Assembly (NCBI GenBank): GCA_951812785.1
Contig: OX638335.1
Span: 1,631,653-1,695,652, forward strand
Length of the DNA: 64,000 bases
Source: an uncultured Gammaproteobacteria bacterium
GTDB taxonomy: Bacteria > Pseudomonadota > Gammaproteobacteria > UBA4575
Direction: 5' to 3'
The notes under the pieces were generated by a model, which did not search any database, was not told the origin of the DNA, and saw nothing but the letters and a program-made list of their open reading frames with translations. Every line of letters starts with the position of its first letter. The first letter of the stretch is position 1. The position numbers and the translations under genes were made by a program. This document shows positions 22,994 through 32,429 of the stretch, one piece after another.

Positions 22994-23279
22994 TTTTTCC
23001 CAATTAGAAAAAGTAATTCCAACCATTATGGAATTTGTGGATATTGCGGGTCTAGTTGCTGGGGCATCCATGGGTGAAGGCTTGGGTAATCAATTCTTGG
23101 CAAATATCTGTGAAACAGATGCAATTGCCCAAGTGGTTCGTTGCTTTGAAAATGATGATATCCTGCACGTGGATGGGAAAGTTGGTCCATTAAGTGACGT
23201 CGAAACCATTAATACTGAATTAGTGCTGCAGATTTTGAAACCTTAGAAAAAGTAGTTACGCGTCTAAAAAAATGCAAAG
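22994..23279 (+). pseudogene. ychF: Internal fragment of ychF (ribosome-binding ATPase)
   Basis: A stretch of about 95 codons matches the YchF/OLA1 G domain: [19 protein letters not shown], then [27 protein letters not shown] and TINTELVL. Both ends of the gene are missing, so no Walker A and no TGS domain. After LVL a one-base frameshift occurs near 23232-23238; the next frame continues as [15 protein letters not shown], also YchF-like. The fragment is dead and out of context; the working copy should be elsewhere in the genome. Confidence 0.88.
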
Positions 23280-23290
23280 TCTGGTAATTA

Positions 23291-23596
23291 ATGAAAAATA
23301 TATCAGCAGTAGTTATTTCAATCCTAATTTTATGTCATCTTATGACAGCAGCTAAGGCAGACCCTATGGAGGCCGTTAAGTGCTACAGCATAGCTTGGGA
23401 GCATCCTAACAATGAAGGCTTAGGTTTAAATAGAGGACAAGCACGGCGACTTTGTAAGGGTACTAAGAATGCTGAAAAGACTATAGCTTGTTTTGACGTA
23501 GCGTGGGGACACCCTGACAATGGCGGCATGGGTTTAACTAAAGGCGGCGCTATAGAATTATGTCAAGCTTGCGCCTCTGATTCTCAAGGGGGATGA
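23291..23596 (+). CDS. Small secreted protein with two 36-residue Cys repeats
   Basis: 101 residues with a clear signal peptide (hydrophobic 5-18, likely cut after AKA at 23), so periplasmic or secreted. The mature part is two tandem repeats of exactly 36 residues. Each has a Cys pair 24 residues apart (31/55 and 67/91), AW (35-36, 71-72), HP (38-39, 74-75), G-x-G-L, and A-x-x-LC. One extra Cys is at 94. I do not recognise the family or function. It sits alone between the ychF fragment and an insertion sequence. Confidence 0.75.
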   Translation: MKNISAVVISILILCHLMTAAKADPMEAVKCYSIAWEHPNNEGLGLNRGQARRLCKGTKNAEKTIACFDVAWGHPDNGGMGLTKGGAIELCQACASDSQGG

Positions 23597-23633
23597 TCTA
23601 AGAAAAAATTATCATTACTTTACTACTTAATAA

Positions 23634-23765
23634 ATGGAAGTAGCTAGTAGTGGGGCTCTTACTAATTTACTACTTGTAGTTCTCATTTGTGTAGTTGTTA
23701 TAGGCTGTAGTAGCTCAGACCTGATCGTACCGTTACCGGTTATTGATAGGAGTCTGTCAGTTTAG
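23634..23765 (+). pseudogene. Lipoprotein signal peptide truncated by the IS481-family element
   Basis: A 43-codon frame starts MEVASSGALTNLL and continues into a hydrophobic run ending VVIGC, a good lipobox. The insertion-sequence left end (TGTAGTAG) begins at 23706, exactly at the TGT codon for the lipobox Cys; everything after it is read from the element, ending in a stop at 23763. The original gene body is gone. Whether the Cys was native or supplied by the element cannot be told from here. Confidence 0.5.
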
Positions 23766-24871
23766 ATGTGAGCTAAATTCTTTTCAGCCCAAATCAATTT
23801 ACCATCCATTAACCTGTCCATAGGTGTGCTACCACCGCCCATGTTGCCTTGATGAGTGCGTTCATTGTGATCAGTTTCTATCCAGTTGTCTTGATCTTTT
23901 GGTCAATCCTCCCTGGTTGAGTACCGTTTTTTCCTGAAGGTAATTTGATAAAACTCATTCAGAATGGTTTTATCAAAGCGCTCACAGATGCCATGGGTGT
24001 TGCGGTGATCAATGTCGTTAATGGGCAGGTATCACGGATCGTCATGATGCTCCACGCGCCCACAATATTCTGTGCCTCTGTCGGTTAAACTACGTAGCAT
24101 CGGCAAGGCATGCTTTTCAAAAAACGGTAGCACCTCATCAAAGAGTAGGTCTGCGGCGGTAATCGGCGTCTTAGTCGTGTAGAGTGCCGCAAAGGCGATC
24201 TTGCTGTAGGTGTCTACGAACGTTTGCGGGTATAGCCGACCAACACCTTTGAGGTGGCCTAGGTAACCAGGATGTGCCGTGTCAATCTCACCACAGGCCT
24301 CGTCATCCTGTTTCTCAAGGGCGGCGATCTGTGCATCGCTTAAGATAATGCCATCCTTGGCAATTTCTTCTTCGAGTGCTTTGAGTCATTTCTTGAAGTG
24401 CTCTAGAGTATGGCGCAGCCAAACGGAACGCACACCGCTACCAGCGATAAACACACCTCTCTTACGTAGTTCATTGCTGCTTCGATGTCGCCCAACCGCG
24501 GGCTGTTCAATCGCTGACGTAACCCCTGCATGTGCTGTGGGTTCATCCACACGGTTTTTAACATCGGCTGTTCTACGACTCTTGTCAATCCGTGAGTCAA
24601 TGCCACCTTCTTCAACCCGCTGTTGATAACGATAGAATGTGTCTCGCGACACCCCCATGACTTGACAGGCGCTAGATACGTTGCCCAGTTCTTCTGCTAA
24701 GTTGGGCAAGCCCGCCTTGTGTTTAATGATTGGATTGTTAGTATGAATCATGAGAGTTACCTGCAATTTTGGTTTGATTTAAAGATTTCAACACCTTTAT
24801 CAAAACGGGTAACTCTCGCTTTTGCAACTCTTGTGGATTGCTAATTGTCAGATCGGGTCTGAACTATTACG
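23706..24871 (-). mobile_element. IS481-family insertion sequence, decayed copy 1
   Basis: About 1.17 kb bounded by imperfect inverted ends (TGTAGTAGCTCAGACCTGATC on the left; the reverse complement of the right end reads GTAATAGTTCAGACCCGATC). The single transposase gene is read on the minus strand. A near-identical second copy lies at 45932-47039. The right terminal base is G here and A in copy 2, which fits the TGT...ACA ends of the family. I found no target-site duplication. Confidence 0.85.
23762..24751 (-). pseudogene. IS481-family transposase, broken (copy 1)
   Basis: Starts MIHTNNPIIKHKAGL with an N-terminal helix-turn-helix (GNVSSACQVMGVSRDTFYRYQ). It is broken by TGA at about 24390, where copy 2 has CGA (Arg in HFKKRLKAL). 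The later part keeps DTYSKIAFAALYTTKTPITA, missing from copy 2, and LTDRGTEYCG. A stop then follows HHDD, and another lies near the C-terminus. The DDE core around the second Asp appears to be deleted relative to intact family members. Inactive. Confidence 0.85.
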
Positions 24872-24963
24872 GATTATCTCTCCGCAGTGTTGCACTATGT
24901 GGTTGTACCTCCGCTTGCGCCCGCCAACCCGTCCGCCTCGAAGGAGCTCCCCGGTGGTTTCGT

Positions 24964-26184
24964 TTAGACGCTTTGGTTAATCGCTACGATCTCCGCGCCA
25001 GCTTTCAGTGTATCGAGGTAATCCGCCCATTTCTGTATCATATTTTTTCTTTCTATTAGATGAGCAGTGCGGTTATAGGCACGTCCATTAGGATCTCTCA
25101 CAGCATGAGCCAACTGATGCTCAATGAAATCAGGGCGAAAACCAAGAACTTCATCAAGGATAGTTCTGACCATAGCTCGGAATCCGTGGCCTGTCATTTC
25201 GTTTTTCTCGATACCTATGCGTCGCATGGCGGCCAGGACGGCATTGTCACTCATGGAACGCTTGGTTGAACGTCCGCTCGGAAATATGTATCGACCTTTA
25301 ACAACCAGTCACAGGCTTTATTTCTTTCAAGATTTCCATCGCCTGATTCACCAGTGGAGCAATGTGGGAGTATTTGTCTTGGTAATGGTGAATCGCCATT
25401 CAGCATTGTCAAAATCAATATCTTTCCATTCAGCTTTTCGGAGTTCTCCGGGGCGGACAAACACAAGTGACGCCAACCGCATGGCGCAGCTCACTACTAT
25501 GGAGTCTTCGTAGCTGTCGATTGCACGAAGCAAGGCACCAACTTTAACTGGGTTGGTAATTGCAGCTCGGTGCTTTACTTTTTCAGGTGGCAGAGCGCCG
25601 CGTAAATCTCGGCATGGGTCAGCTTCAGCTTTACCCGTGGCAATGGCATAGCGAAATGCCTGACTACAGGCCGTTAAGGTGCGATGAGCGGTATGGAGCT
25701 TTCCTTCCTTTTCCAGCCGTCGTAGAGTCGCCAAAATATCTTTTGCCGTGATTTCAGCGATCGGTTTATTGCCTAATCTTGGAAAAAGATAGAGTTCCAA
25801 CCGCTTCAAGACATAGTGGGCATGCCGTTCCGTCCAAGTATGGGTCTGCTTTTGATGCCATTCCCGTGCAATAGCTTCAAAGGTGTTTTCAGCCTTTTCC
25901 AGTTCTGTAGCTTTTTTCTCTTTCTTGCGTGCTCCCGGATCGATGTCATCGGCAAGCAGTCTCCTAGCCTCATCCCGCCGGTCTCTGGCCATTTTCAGGC
26001 TGGCATCTGGATAAACACCGTGGGACAGCTTCTTTTCCTTACCATGATAACGATATTTCTGCTACCAGTACTTGGCGCCTGAGGACATCAATCACGTTTA
26101 GGTAGAGGCCACCACACCGTCAGACATCCTGTACGGCTTGTCAGCGGCCTTTGCGTTGCGAATTGCGGTATCGGTGAGTTTCAT
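24964..26184 (-). pseudogene. P4-type tyrosine integrase, decayed
   Basis: Site-specific recombinase of the kind that inserts islands at tRNA 3' ends. It starts MKLTDTAIRNAKAADKPYRM at 26184. A frameshift and an in-frame TAG (W-stop-Q) follow near 26060-26120. A long intact middle (25348-25992) holds the core-binding domain and the catalytic Arg in VRPGELR. After two more frameshifts (about 25300-25360) comes the C-terminal HGFR, HQLAH and the Tyr of AYNRT. It lies next to tRNA-Leu and points away from it, the usual arrangement. Confidence 0.9.
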
Positions 26185-26337
26185 ATGGGGGCTACTCAAT
26201 CTTAACGATATTGAACATGCCCCCATGAGCCTCCAGATGTCAATAACTTTCGATGGACGCTTCTGGACAATAACTGCTCCAAAATGCTTATTTTATGGTG
26301 TTTATAGGACTTCTCTGGATTTTATTGGAAGAAAAAT

Positions 26338-26422
26338 TGGTGCCGATGGCCGGAGTCGAACCGGCACAGCTTTCGCCACTGCCCCCTCAAGACAGCGTGT
26401 CTACCAATTCCACCACATCGGC
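26338..26422 (-). tRNA. tRNA-Leu (GAG)
   Basis: 85-nt class II tRNA with a long variable arm and encoded CCA. The anticodon loop is CTTGAGG, giving anticodon GAG. It lies directly downstream of secG on the same strand, as leuU does in E. coli. A decayed P4-type integrase starts about 150 nt from its 3' end; I found no second copy of the tRNA 3' end in the window. Confidence 0.97.
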
Positions 26423-26461
26423 TGTATTTTTAGGAAGTTACAGAAAACAACCTATTAAATA

Positions 26462-26938
26462 TTACTGAGGCACATCAGACGGCATTGCCTGCTCAGCTTT
26501 ATCCATGGTATCACCAGCCACTTCAGGTATATCCGAAGCTTGATCTGATTGCCTTTGAATTTCTTCTTTAGCTATATCAAGCATCTCTTCTACTGATGCA
26601 CCTTCTGGAAGATTAATTACATTAGGAACATCAGAAGATGTCTCTGGTATATCAACCTGTTGTTCTTGCGTCACTGATTGCATAACACTCTCAGCCACAT
26701 CGCGATTACTGGCAAGATATGCGAGAACAATACTGTTAATAAAGAATGCCGCAGCAAGAATTGCTGTTGCACGCGTCATGAATGACGAAGAACCTTTTGC
26801 ACCGAATACTGTACCAGACCCGCCGCCACCGCCAAATGCTGCACCTGCTGCTGCACCCGCACCTTTTTGTAGTAATACTAAGCCAATCAGCCCTGCGGCA
26901 ATAAGTACATCCACTGAAACTAAAATACTATATAACAT
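26462..26938 (-). CDS. secG: Preprotein translocase subunit SecG
   Basis: Small membrane subunit of SecYEG that helps SecA-driven export. It is 158 residues, longer than E. coli SecG (110) because of an acidic Gln/Asp-rich C-terminal tail. Two transmembrane helices flank the conserved GGGGSGTVFGAKGSSSFMTR segment. Between tpiA and tRNA-Leu. Confidence 0.96.
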   Translation of the reverse strand: MLYSILVSVDVLIAAGLIGLVLLQKGAGAAAGAAFGGGGGSGTVFGAKGSSSFMTRATAILAAAFFINSIVLAYLASNRDVAESVMQSVTQEQQVDIPETSSDVPNVINLPEGASVEEMLDIAKEEIQRQSDQASDIPEVAGDTMDKAEQAMPSDVPQ

Positions 26939-26968
26939 TCGTAACTACCGTATTTGTAATAAATCTAT

Positions 26969-27724
26969 TTATAAAGAACCTGCAGCCACAATTGCGTTAA
27001 ATTGTTCTGCATCCAAAGAGGCGCCGCCTATAAGGCCTCCATCAATATCCGGCTGTGAAAATAGTTCAACCGCATTATTTGCTTTCACACTACCGCCATA
27101 AAGAATTCTCAAACCTTCTGCAATATCTGTAGATTGCTTAGCTATTTCTGATCTGATAATTTCATGCACTTCTTGAGCCTGCTCTGGTGAGGCAGTTTCG
27201 CCTGTTCCAATCGCCCAAATTGGCTCATACGCCAACACTGCATTTTGCATATTGGATATATTTGCTTCTGCCGCCACTGCATTTACTTGTCGCACAATAG
27301 TGTCTTGCATAACTCCTTGCTCACGCTGGTCTAAACTTTCACCCACACACAATATAGGTATTAGCCCCGCCGCTTGAATACGTGAAAACTTAGCGGCCAC
27401 GATAGCATCTGTCTCGCCATAATACTCACGTCTTTCTGAGTGCCCCACAATGGCGTATCGACAACCGACTTCAGCAACCATTTCTGCAGATACCTCGCCG
27501 GTATATGCTCCACTTTCGTATTCAGCAATTGATTGAGCGCCTAAGTGCACATTACTTGCAGACATCAAGCCACCAACATAGCTTAAATATGGGAATGGAG
27601 GGCAGATGACTGTATCCACACCTTCCAGGCCATTGCTATGCGCATCAATGACCGTGACCAACGATTTAGCCATTTCAAGATTGCCGTTTAGCTTCCAATT
27701 TGCCGCAACGATGGATCGACGCAT
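26969..27724 (-). CDS. tpiA: Triose-phosphate isomerase
   Basis: Interconverts glyceraldehyde 3-phosphate and dihydroxyacetone phosphate. It is 251 residues from the ATG at 27724 (MRRSIVAANWKLNG), with Asn9 and Lys11, the catalytic His in IVGHSERR, Glu in AYEPIWAIGTG, and the phosphate loop LYGGSVKANN. An upstream TTG in frame adds four unlikely residues. It lies between glmM and secG, the usual order. Confidence 0.97.
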   Translation of the reverse strand: MRRSIVAANWKLNGNLEMAKSLVTVIDAHSNGLEGVDTVICPPFPYLSYVGGLMSASNVHLGAQSIAEYESGAYTGEVSAEMVAEVGCRYAIVGHSERREYYGETDAIVAAKFSRIQAAGLIPILCVGESLDQREQGVMQDTIVRQVNAVAAEANISNMQNAVLAYEPIWAIGTGETASPEQAQEVHEIIRSEIAKQSTDIAEGLRILYGGSVKANNAVELFSQPDIDGGLIGGASLDAEQFNAIVAAGSL

Positions 27725-27835
27725 AAATATAATCAACTAGAAATTAGGATAGAGTGCGCAAGCTTACCTAGCGTACATGAGAAATTCAATCAAGGATTGG
27801 TAAATGATACGGCTATTTTAACCTTAGACATCCCG

Positions 27836-29176
27836 CTATGCAGCGCACTCTTCAGAAACTGCAGACGCAATCTGCTCTGCCAGTGTTCGCACTTGAGGTG
27901 CATCAGCCCCTTCAACCATGACACGAATTAATGGCTCGGTACCAGAAGGCCTGAGCAGCACTCTACCAGTATCGGCTAATTGCGATTCAGCATCGCTGAC
28001 GGCCTCTTGAATACCTTTAGATTTAGAAATATCGATCTTCTGCGTAACAGACACATTAACTAACGTTTGCGGATATTTGTTCATACCATGCTTGGCTTCA
28101 TGCAAGTTAATGCCTTCGTCAACTAACACTTCAAGCACTTGCAAGGCTGCCACAATGGCATCTCCCGTTGAAGTTCTATCTAAACAAATAATATGACCAG
28201 AAGATTCCCCGCCCAACTCCCAAGCCTGTTGCTGAAGCATTTCAAGCACATGTCTGTCACCTACTGCCGCACGCATGAATTCGATATTTTGGCGTTTTAG
28301 CGCATGCTCCAGACCCAGATTGGACATTAATGTACCCACAACGCCGCCTCTCAATTGGTTCTTGCGCTGTCGCGCAGCACCGATGACATAAAGCAATTCA
28401 TCACCATCAACCACTTCACCATCCTCATCCACCATGATAAGACGGTCGCCATCACCATCTATGGCAATACCTAAATCGGCATGATGTTCAATAACAGCCA
28501 TGCGCAATTGCTTAGGATCAGTGGCACCGCACAAATGGTTAATATTAAATCCATTTGGTTCGGTGCCAATAGTAACTACTTCAGCACCTAATTCACGAAA
28601 TACGTTCGGTGCCACGTGATAAGTCGCACCATGAGCGCAATCAATCACTAATTTAAGGCCATTTAATCGTACTTTTGTGTTGATAGTGCTTTTACAAAAT
28701 TCGATGTAGCGACCTGATGCATCGCGAATTCGCTCAACCTTACCCAGCTGGTCAGAGCTGACGGTAGTCAGCGGCTTTTCCATTTCCGCTTCAATACGCA
28801 GCTCAATATCATCAGGAAGCTTACTGCCTTCAGAAGTGAAGAATTTCACACCATTATCATAATATGGGTTATGAGAAGCACTAATGACAATCCCTGCGGA
28901 AGCTCTCAGTGTTCTTGTTAGATAAGCAATGGCCGGCGTAGGCATCGGACCAAGCAGGCGACTATTAACGCCTGCTGCAGATAAACCAGCTTCAAGCACT
29001 GACTCAAGCATATAGCCAGAAATACGAGTGTCTTTTCCAATCAGCACCAAGTTATTACATTCTTGGTATAAAACCTTTCCAGCAGCCCAGCCAAGCTTTA
29101 ATACAAACTCTGGTGTCATGACACCATCGCCAACTCGACCACGAATTCCGTCGGTTCCAAAAAATTTTCTTTCCAT
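27836..29176 (-). CDS. glmM: Phosphoglucosamine mutase
   Basis: Converts glucosamine-6-phosphate to glucosamine-1-phosphate for UDP-GlcNAc, peptidoglycan and LPS. It is 446 residues from the ATG at 29176 ([13 protein letters not shown]), the normal length. The phosphoserine loop [12 protein letters not shown] places the active Ser at 101; the metal loop DGDGDR and the phosphate-binding [12 protein letters not shown] are present. In many relatives folP lies between ftsH and glmM; it is absent here. Confidence 0.97.
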   Translation of the reverse strand: MERKFFGTDGIRGRVGDGVMTPEFVLKLGWAAGKVLYQECNNLVLIGKDTRISGYMLESVLEAGLSAAGVNSRLLGPMPTPAIAYLTRTLRASAGIVISASHNPYYDNGVKFFTSEGSKLPDDIELRIEAEMEKPLTTVSSDQLGKVERIRDASGRYIEFCKSTINTKVRLNGLKLVIDCAHGATYHVAPNVFRELGAEVVTIGTEPNGFNINHLCGATDPKQLRMAVIEHHADLGIAIDGDGDRLIMVDEDGEVVDGDELLYVIGAARQRKNQLRGGVVGTLMSNLGLEHALKRQNIEFMRAAVGDRHVLEMLQQQAWELGGESSGHIICLDRTSTGDAIVAALQVLEVLVDEGINLHEAKHGMNKYPQTLVNVSVTQKIDISKSKGIQEAVSDAESQLADTGRVLLRPSGTEPLIRVMVEGADAPQVRTLAEQIASAVSEECAA

Positions 29177-29257
29177 GCCTGATTCCAGGTTTATTTGAAT
29201 AACCACCTAACTTTACCCAGCTACCGTACTGTTTTCTACACTGCTCGTCAGTAACTC

Positions 29258-29318
29258 AGTCAGCACAAATAAAAACGGCCCGCATATGTTTAGTGGGCCG
29301 TTTTTATTTGTGCTGACT
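29258..29318. terminator. Bidirectional terminator with perfect 24-bp stem, overlapping ftsH end
   Basis: The arms 29258-29281 and 29295-29318 are exactly complementary over 24 bp, with a 13-nt loop. A GC core (CGGCCC/GGGCCG) is flanked by A5 and T5, so it works as a factor-independent terminator in both directions. The right arm contains the last codons and the TAA stop of ftsH. It should separate ftsH from glmM, which then needs its own promoter. Confidence 0.92.
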
Positions 29319-31223
29319 AGCTGGGCCTCCTATGGGACCTGGTTCATCTACTTTTGCGGGTGTTACACTACCATCTTGATCAGATTCATCATCTTCCCAA
29401 TCCTTTGGTGCTCTAGGCGTTTTACCTTCCATAATGTCATCAATTTGGTCTGAATCAATTGTCTCATATTTAATCAACGCTTTCGCCATCGCATGAAGCT
29501 TGTCCAAGTTATCCATCAAGATAGTTTTGGCACGATCATAGTTAGAGTCAATAATCTTTCTCACTTCACCATCAATAGTATGGGCAGTTTCATCAGAAAC
29601 TGTCTTACGCTGCGCAACCGAATGACCCAAAAACACTTCACCTTCTTCTTCACTGTAGGCAAGTGGACCCATTTTTTCTGACAAGCCCCATTTAGTCACC
29701 ATGCCTCGGGCAATATCAGTTGCACGTTCAATATCATTCGACGCACCAGTGGTCACTGCTTCTGCACCGAAGATAATTTCTTCAGCGAGACGCCCACCAA
29801 ACAACGTAGAAATTTGGCATTCTAAACGTAGCTTACTGTGGCTGTATCGATCTTCTTCAGGTAAGAACATTGTCACACCTAAAGCACGACCACGAGGAAT
29901 AATAGTTACCTTATAGACAGGGTCATGCTCAGGCATAAGTCGCCCAACAATAGCGTGGCCGGCTTCATGATAAGCAGTTAATTTCTTTTCATCATCACTC
30001 ATCAACATGGACTTGCGTTCAGCGCCCATAATGATTTTATCTTTAGCACGCTCAAACTCATTCATTTCTACGCTACGTTTATTGGCGCGTGCGGCAAATA
30101 GTGCTGCCTCATTAACAAGGTTAGCTAAATCTGCACCAGAAAATCCTGGCGTCCCACGAGCAATTAAATCAGCACGTACATCTTTACCTAATGGTACCTT
30201 GCGCATATGTACTTTTAAGATTTGCTCACGACCTCGTAAGTCAGGTAGCGGCACGGTGACTTGTCGATCGAATCGACCTGGTCTTAATAGGGCTGGGTCC
30301 AATACGTCTGGGCGGTTGGTTGCTGCAATCACAATCACACCTTCATTGCCTTCAAAACCGTCCATTTCAACAAGTAATTGGTTCAGTGTTTGTTCACGCT
30401 CATCATGACCGCCACCTAAGCCAGCACCACGATGGCGACCGACAGCATCAATTTCATCAATGAAGATAATACAAGGCGCATGCTTTTTAGCTTGTGTAAA
30501 CATATCGCGTACGCGAGATGCACCAACACCGACAAACATTTCTACAAAGTCAGAACCTGAAATTGTGAAGAATGGCACTTTAGCTTCACCAGCGATTGCT
30601 TTCGCCAATAATGTTTTACCAGTACCAGGAGAACCCACCATAAGAACACCACGTGGAATCTTTCCACCTAGCTTCTGGAATTTACTTGGGTCGCGTAAAA
30701 ACTCAACTAGCTCTGACACTTCTTCTTTTGCTTCTTCAACGCCGGCAACATCAGCAAAGGTAACTTTAATCTGATCTTCACCCATTAGACGCGCTTTACT
30801 CTTACCGAATGACATCGCGCCACGAGAACCGCCACTGCCTTGCATCTGACGCATTAGGAATATCCACACACCAATTAGCAATAACATTGGGAACCAGCTA
30901 ATGAAGATATCCACTAATATTGAACGCGACTGCCCAGGGTTAGTTTGAATAACGACGTTATGTTCGAGTAACTCATCAACTAACTTAGCGTCATTAGGAT
31001 TAAACGCGGTGAATTTTTCACCCGACGTTTTGTAACCTTGAATTGTTCTATTGTCCGCTTCGATAGTCACTTCTCTAATTTGACCAGAACGAACTTCTTG
31101 CACGAATTGTGAATATGACAACTGAGCAGATTGCTTAGTTGTTTTCGTAAAATTATTAAAGACGGACATAAGTACAACGACTATGACTGCCCATAGAACT
31201 AGATTTTTGACCATATCATTCAT
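29304..31223 (-). CDS. ftsH: ATP-dependent zinc metalloprotease FtsH
   Basis: Membrane-anchored AAA+ protease for misfolded membrane proteins and regulators. It is 639 residues: N-terminal TM helix, periplasmic domain, second TM (about 105-125), the AAA domain with Walker A GSPGTGKT and Walker [15 protein letters not shown], and the zinc site HEAGH. The Walker A has Ser where most FtsH have Pro (GPPGTGKT). The stop codon lies inside the bidirectional terminator. Follows rlmE, 45 nt away. Confidence 0.98.
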   Translation of the reverse strand: MNDMVKNLVLWAVIVVVLMSVFNNFTKTTKQSAQLSYSQFVQEVRSGQIREVTIEADNRTIQGYKTSGEKFTAFNPNDAKLVDELLEHNVVIQTNPGQSRSILVDIFISWFPMLLLIGVWIFLMRQMQGSGGSRGAMSFGKSKARLMGEDQIKVTFADVAGVEEAKEEVSELVEFLRDPSKFQKLGGKIPRGVLMVGSPGTGKTLLAKAIAGEAKVPFFTISGSDFVEMFVGVGASRVRDMFTQAKKHAPCIIFIDEIDAVGRHRGAGLGGGHDEREQTLNQLLVEMDGFEGNEGVIVIAATNRPDVLDPALLRPGRFDRQVTVPLPDLRGREQILKVHMRKVPLGKDVRADLIARGTPGFSGADLANLVNEAALFAARANKRSVEMNEFERAKDKIIMGAERKSMLMSDDEKKLTAYHEAGHAIVGRLMPEHDPVYKVTIIPRGRALGVTMFLPEEDRYSHSKLRLECQISTLFGGRLAEEIIFGAEAVTTGASNDIERATDIARGMVTKWGLSEKMGPLAYSEEEGEVFLGHSVAQRKTVSDETAHTIDGEVRKIIDSNYDRAKTILMDNLDKLHAMAKALIKYETIDSDQIDDIMEGKTPRAPKDWEDDESDQDGSVTPAKVDEPGPIGGPASQHK

Positions 31224-31268
31224 TTAACACCTCAATGAGCACACTTTATCCTTGTGAAACTTTCCTTA

Positions 31269-31884
31269 CTATAACCCAAATTCTCGGGCGACCGTATACA
31301 TCTCTCTACTTTCTCTTCGAGACGCCTGCGGTTTGAAAGTCGTTACACGTTTAAAACTAGACCGTAGTTCTTGGATATATTGTGCATATCCTTCACCTTG
31401 AAATAACTTAACGGCAAAAACACCGCCGTTTGTAAGGTGTTGTCTAGCAAAGTCTAGCGCGAGTTCAGCTAGATACATTGATTTAGGCTGATCGACGGCC
31501 TTGTTACCAGATATATTGGGGGCAATGTCTGATAATACAAGGTCTACTGGATGATTATTGAGCGAACTCACTAATTGTTCTAGTGTTTCGTCTTCCGTAA
31601 AGTCACCTTGTATAACACACACACCTTCAACTGGCTCCACCCTAATATATTGAGGCCAATGATTTTTCCTGAGGTGCCAGCCACATTTCTCACGACATAT
31701 TGGCACCATGCACCGCACCTAGATCGACGATAAATTGATTAGGTTGGAATATCTGATATTTGTTATCAATTTCTTGCAGTTTGTACACCGCACGCGAGCG
31801 ATAACCTTCAGTTTTTGCCTTAGCGACATAATGATCACTCATTTGTCGACTGATCCAGCGGGAGCTGCTTTTGCTACGTGCCAC
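31269..31884 (-). pseudogene. rlmE: 23S rRNA (U2552) 2'-O-methyltransferase RlmE, two frameshifts
   Basis: RlmE/FtsJ methylates U2552 of 23S rRNA in the 50S subunit. The N-terminus ([20 protein letters not shown]) is normal up to VDLGA. There a deletion, apparently of 7 nt near 31715, removes the Ala-Pro of SAM motif I (DLGAAPGG) and shifts the frame. The next frame reads [20 protein letters not shown]; a second shift near 31640 restores VEPVEGVCVIQGDF. The rest (SDIAPNISG, VKLFQGEGY, REMYTVA) is intact. As read, it cannot make active enzyme. Confidence 0.88.
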
Positions 31885-31929
31885 TAAGTTATATTATTTT
31901 AAGCGTTGTTATTCAGACCAAGTGTGGCG

Positions 31930-32406
31930 TTAGATAAATTGCACATCTAATATTTCGTATTCTTTTTCACCACCCGGCGCGATCACCGTAGCAATATCGC
32001 CAACACTTTTACCAATCAACGCACGTGCAATGGGCGAAGTCACTGAGATTAACTTTTGTTTAATATCAGCTTCATCTTCACCAACAATTTGGTATGTCAC
32101 TTCATCACCCGTTTCTTCATCAGACAAATGGACTGTTGCACCGAATACAATACGCCCGCCTGTATCCAATTTAGCGACATCAATTATTTCTGCGTTAGAA
32201 ATAATTCCATCGATATGTTGAATACGCCCTTCAATAAAACTTTGTTGCTCACGCGCTGCATGATATTCAGCATTTTCTTTTAAATCACCATGTTCACGCG
32301 CCGTCGCAATGGCTTCAATCATGCGTGGACGATCAACCGATTTAAGCTGCTTTAATTCATCTCGCAAATTCTGTGCGCCACGAGAGGTAATTGGAACTTT
32401 ATTCAT
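31930..32406 (-). CDS. greA: Transcription elongation factor GreA
   Basis: Rescues backtracked RNA polymerase by stimulating transcript cleavage. It is 158 residues with an N-terminal coiled coil whose tip holds the acidic residues ([14 protein letters not shown]) and a C-terminal FKBP-like domain ([14 protein letters not shown]). It lies 23 nt after carB, the conserved carAB-greA order. Confidence 0.97.
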   Translation of the reverse strand: MNKVPITSRGAQNLRDELKQLKSVDRPRMIEAIATAREHGDLKENAEYHAAREQQSFIEGRIQHIDGIISNAEIIDVAKLDTGGRIVFGATVHLSDEETGDEVTYQIVGEDEADIKQKLISVTSPIARALIGKSVGDIATVIAPGGEKEYEILDVQFI

Positions 32407-32429
32407 AACTATTTTTCAATTAAATTCTT

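Noticed and set aside
24838-25513. Plus-strand frames over the integrase remnant
   Set aside because: The minus-strand frames carry clear integrase motifs (HGFR, HQLAH, RPGELR); the plus frames do not resemble anything.
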